Assembly (NCBI GenBank): GCA_012271025.1
Contig: JAAXHF010000399.1
Span: forward strand, 1 to 15,007
Reading direction: 5' to 3'
DNA from: Deltaproteobacteria bacterium
GTDB taxonomy: Bacteria > Desulfobacterota_B > Binatia > Bin18
Length of the DNA: 15,007 nt
Position 1 is the first letter of the stretch. Each line of letters opens with the position of its first letter. Shown in pieces: positions 14,705 to 15,007 of the stretch. The notes below the pieces were generated by a model, which saw nothing but the letters and a program-made list of their open reading frames with translations, was not told the DNA's origin and ran no database searches. Position numbers and translations under genes: made by a program.

Positions 14705-15007
14705 ATGCCACTACCGGTCGCACCAGTTGAGAAAGTTATCACCGACCTGCGCAAGGGCAAGATGATCATCCTGGTGGATGACGACGAAGTGCGTGGTGAG
14801 GCGAATCTGTGTATTGCCGCCGACAAAACCACCCCGGAGGCGGTTAATTTCATGGCTACCCACGGGCGAGGTCTGGTGTGTCTGGCCCTGACCGAAGAAA
14901 AGATCCGCCAACTCGGCATCCCGATGCTCGGCTCGGGACCGGCGCTGAACCACCAGCGCCTGTTTGGTGCCTCTATCGAAGCCCGTAAAGGCGTCACCAC
15001 CGGGATC
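14705..15007 (+). CDS. ribBA: RibBA-like protein, N-terminal part of the DHBP synthase domain (runs off the right edge), degenerate active-site motif
   Basis: The first 101 codons are visible, starting at ATG 14705 with GAGGGAGG just upstream. The sequence follows the RibB domain (3,4-dihydroxy-2-butanone-4-phosphate synthase): LRKGKMIILVDD at 15-26, EAVNFMATHGRGLVCLALTEE near 45, and SIEARKGVTTGI at the end. The canonical DRENEGD active-site loop reads EVRGEAN at 28-34 instead. By alignment with E. coli RibB, Arg37, metal-ligand Glu38 and Asp42 become Val29, Arg30 and Asn34, while Glu40 is kept as Glu32. The later TAFTV region is also altered (HQRLFGASI). This domain may be catalytically weak or inactive, leaving GTP cyclohydrolase II as the useful half if the protein is a RibBA fusion. 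The C-terminal half is not visible, so a stand-alone RibB or paralogue is possible. Confidence 0.8.
   Translation, partial: MPLPVAPVEKVITDLRKGKMIILVDDDEVRGEANLCIAADKTTPEAVNFMATHGRGLVCLALTEEKIRQLGIPMLGSGPALNHQRLFGASIEARKGVTTGI

Overview
This is a GC-rich bacterial chromosome segment, probably over 60% GC by eye, with dense genes, short gaps and many ATGA start/stop overlaps. No rRNA, tRNA, CRISPR, transposase or phage gene was seen. Most of it is housekeeping: a fatty-acid/phospholipid block running into glycine/one-carbon, NrdR and riboflavin genes. That order, and a conserved small protein with a signature I associate with deltaproteobacteria-like groups, suggest Desulfobacterota, Binatota, 'Tectomicrobia' or a relative. 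This placement is tentative. A full acyl-CoA/thiolase gene set suggests a heterotroph that degrades lipid- or terpenoid-like carbon.

Layout. (1) 1-929, minus strand: the N-terminal 309 residues of a monomeric NADP-dependent isocitrate dehydrogenase. (2) 1085-2143, plus: a lipoprotein forming a seven-repeat Ycf48/HCF136-like propeller, divergent from the dehydrogenase. (3) 2186-6762, plus: a four-gene CoA-metabolism cluster of SDR oxidoreductase, HMG-CoA-synthase-like protein fused to a DUF35 zinc-ribbon/OB-fold domain, SCPx-type thiolase and acyl-CoA dehydrogenase. (4) 6810-7526, minus: a conserved hypothetical protein and a doubtful two-helix membrane peptide. (5) 7641-15007, plus: yceD (DUF177), plsX, fabD, fabG, acpP, glyA, nrdR, ribD and the start of ribBA.

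The most interesting part is region 3. The HMG-CoA-synthase-like protein has a recognisable fold, but its catalytic Glu, Cys and His positions appear to be Thr, Leu and Ala. It is fused to DUF35 and sits next to a thiolase. This resembles the archaeal thiolase/HMG-CoA synthase/DUF35 channelling complex with the synthase active site lost. The acyl-CoA dehydrogenase also lacks a glutamate at the usual catalytic positions. The cluster may be a thiolase-centred complex acting on an unknown CoA ester.

Region 5 is a familiar operon with several departures. There is no rpmF between yceD and plsX, no fabH between plsX and fabD, no fabF after acpP and no ribE between ribD and ribBA. PlsX has a long disordered tail. 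A 20-codon ORF bridges nrdR and ribD with ATGA overlaps at both ends, and it contains two mutually exclusive hairpins, one covering the ribD ribosome binding site. Two tandem ~52-nt hairpins lie between ribD and ribBA. The RibB half of RibBA has lost most of its usual active-site motif.
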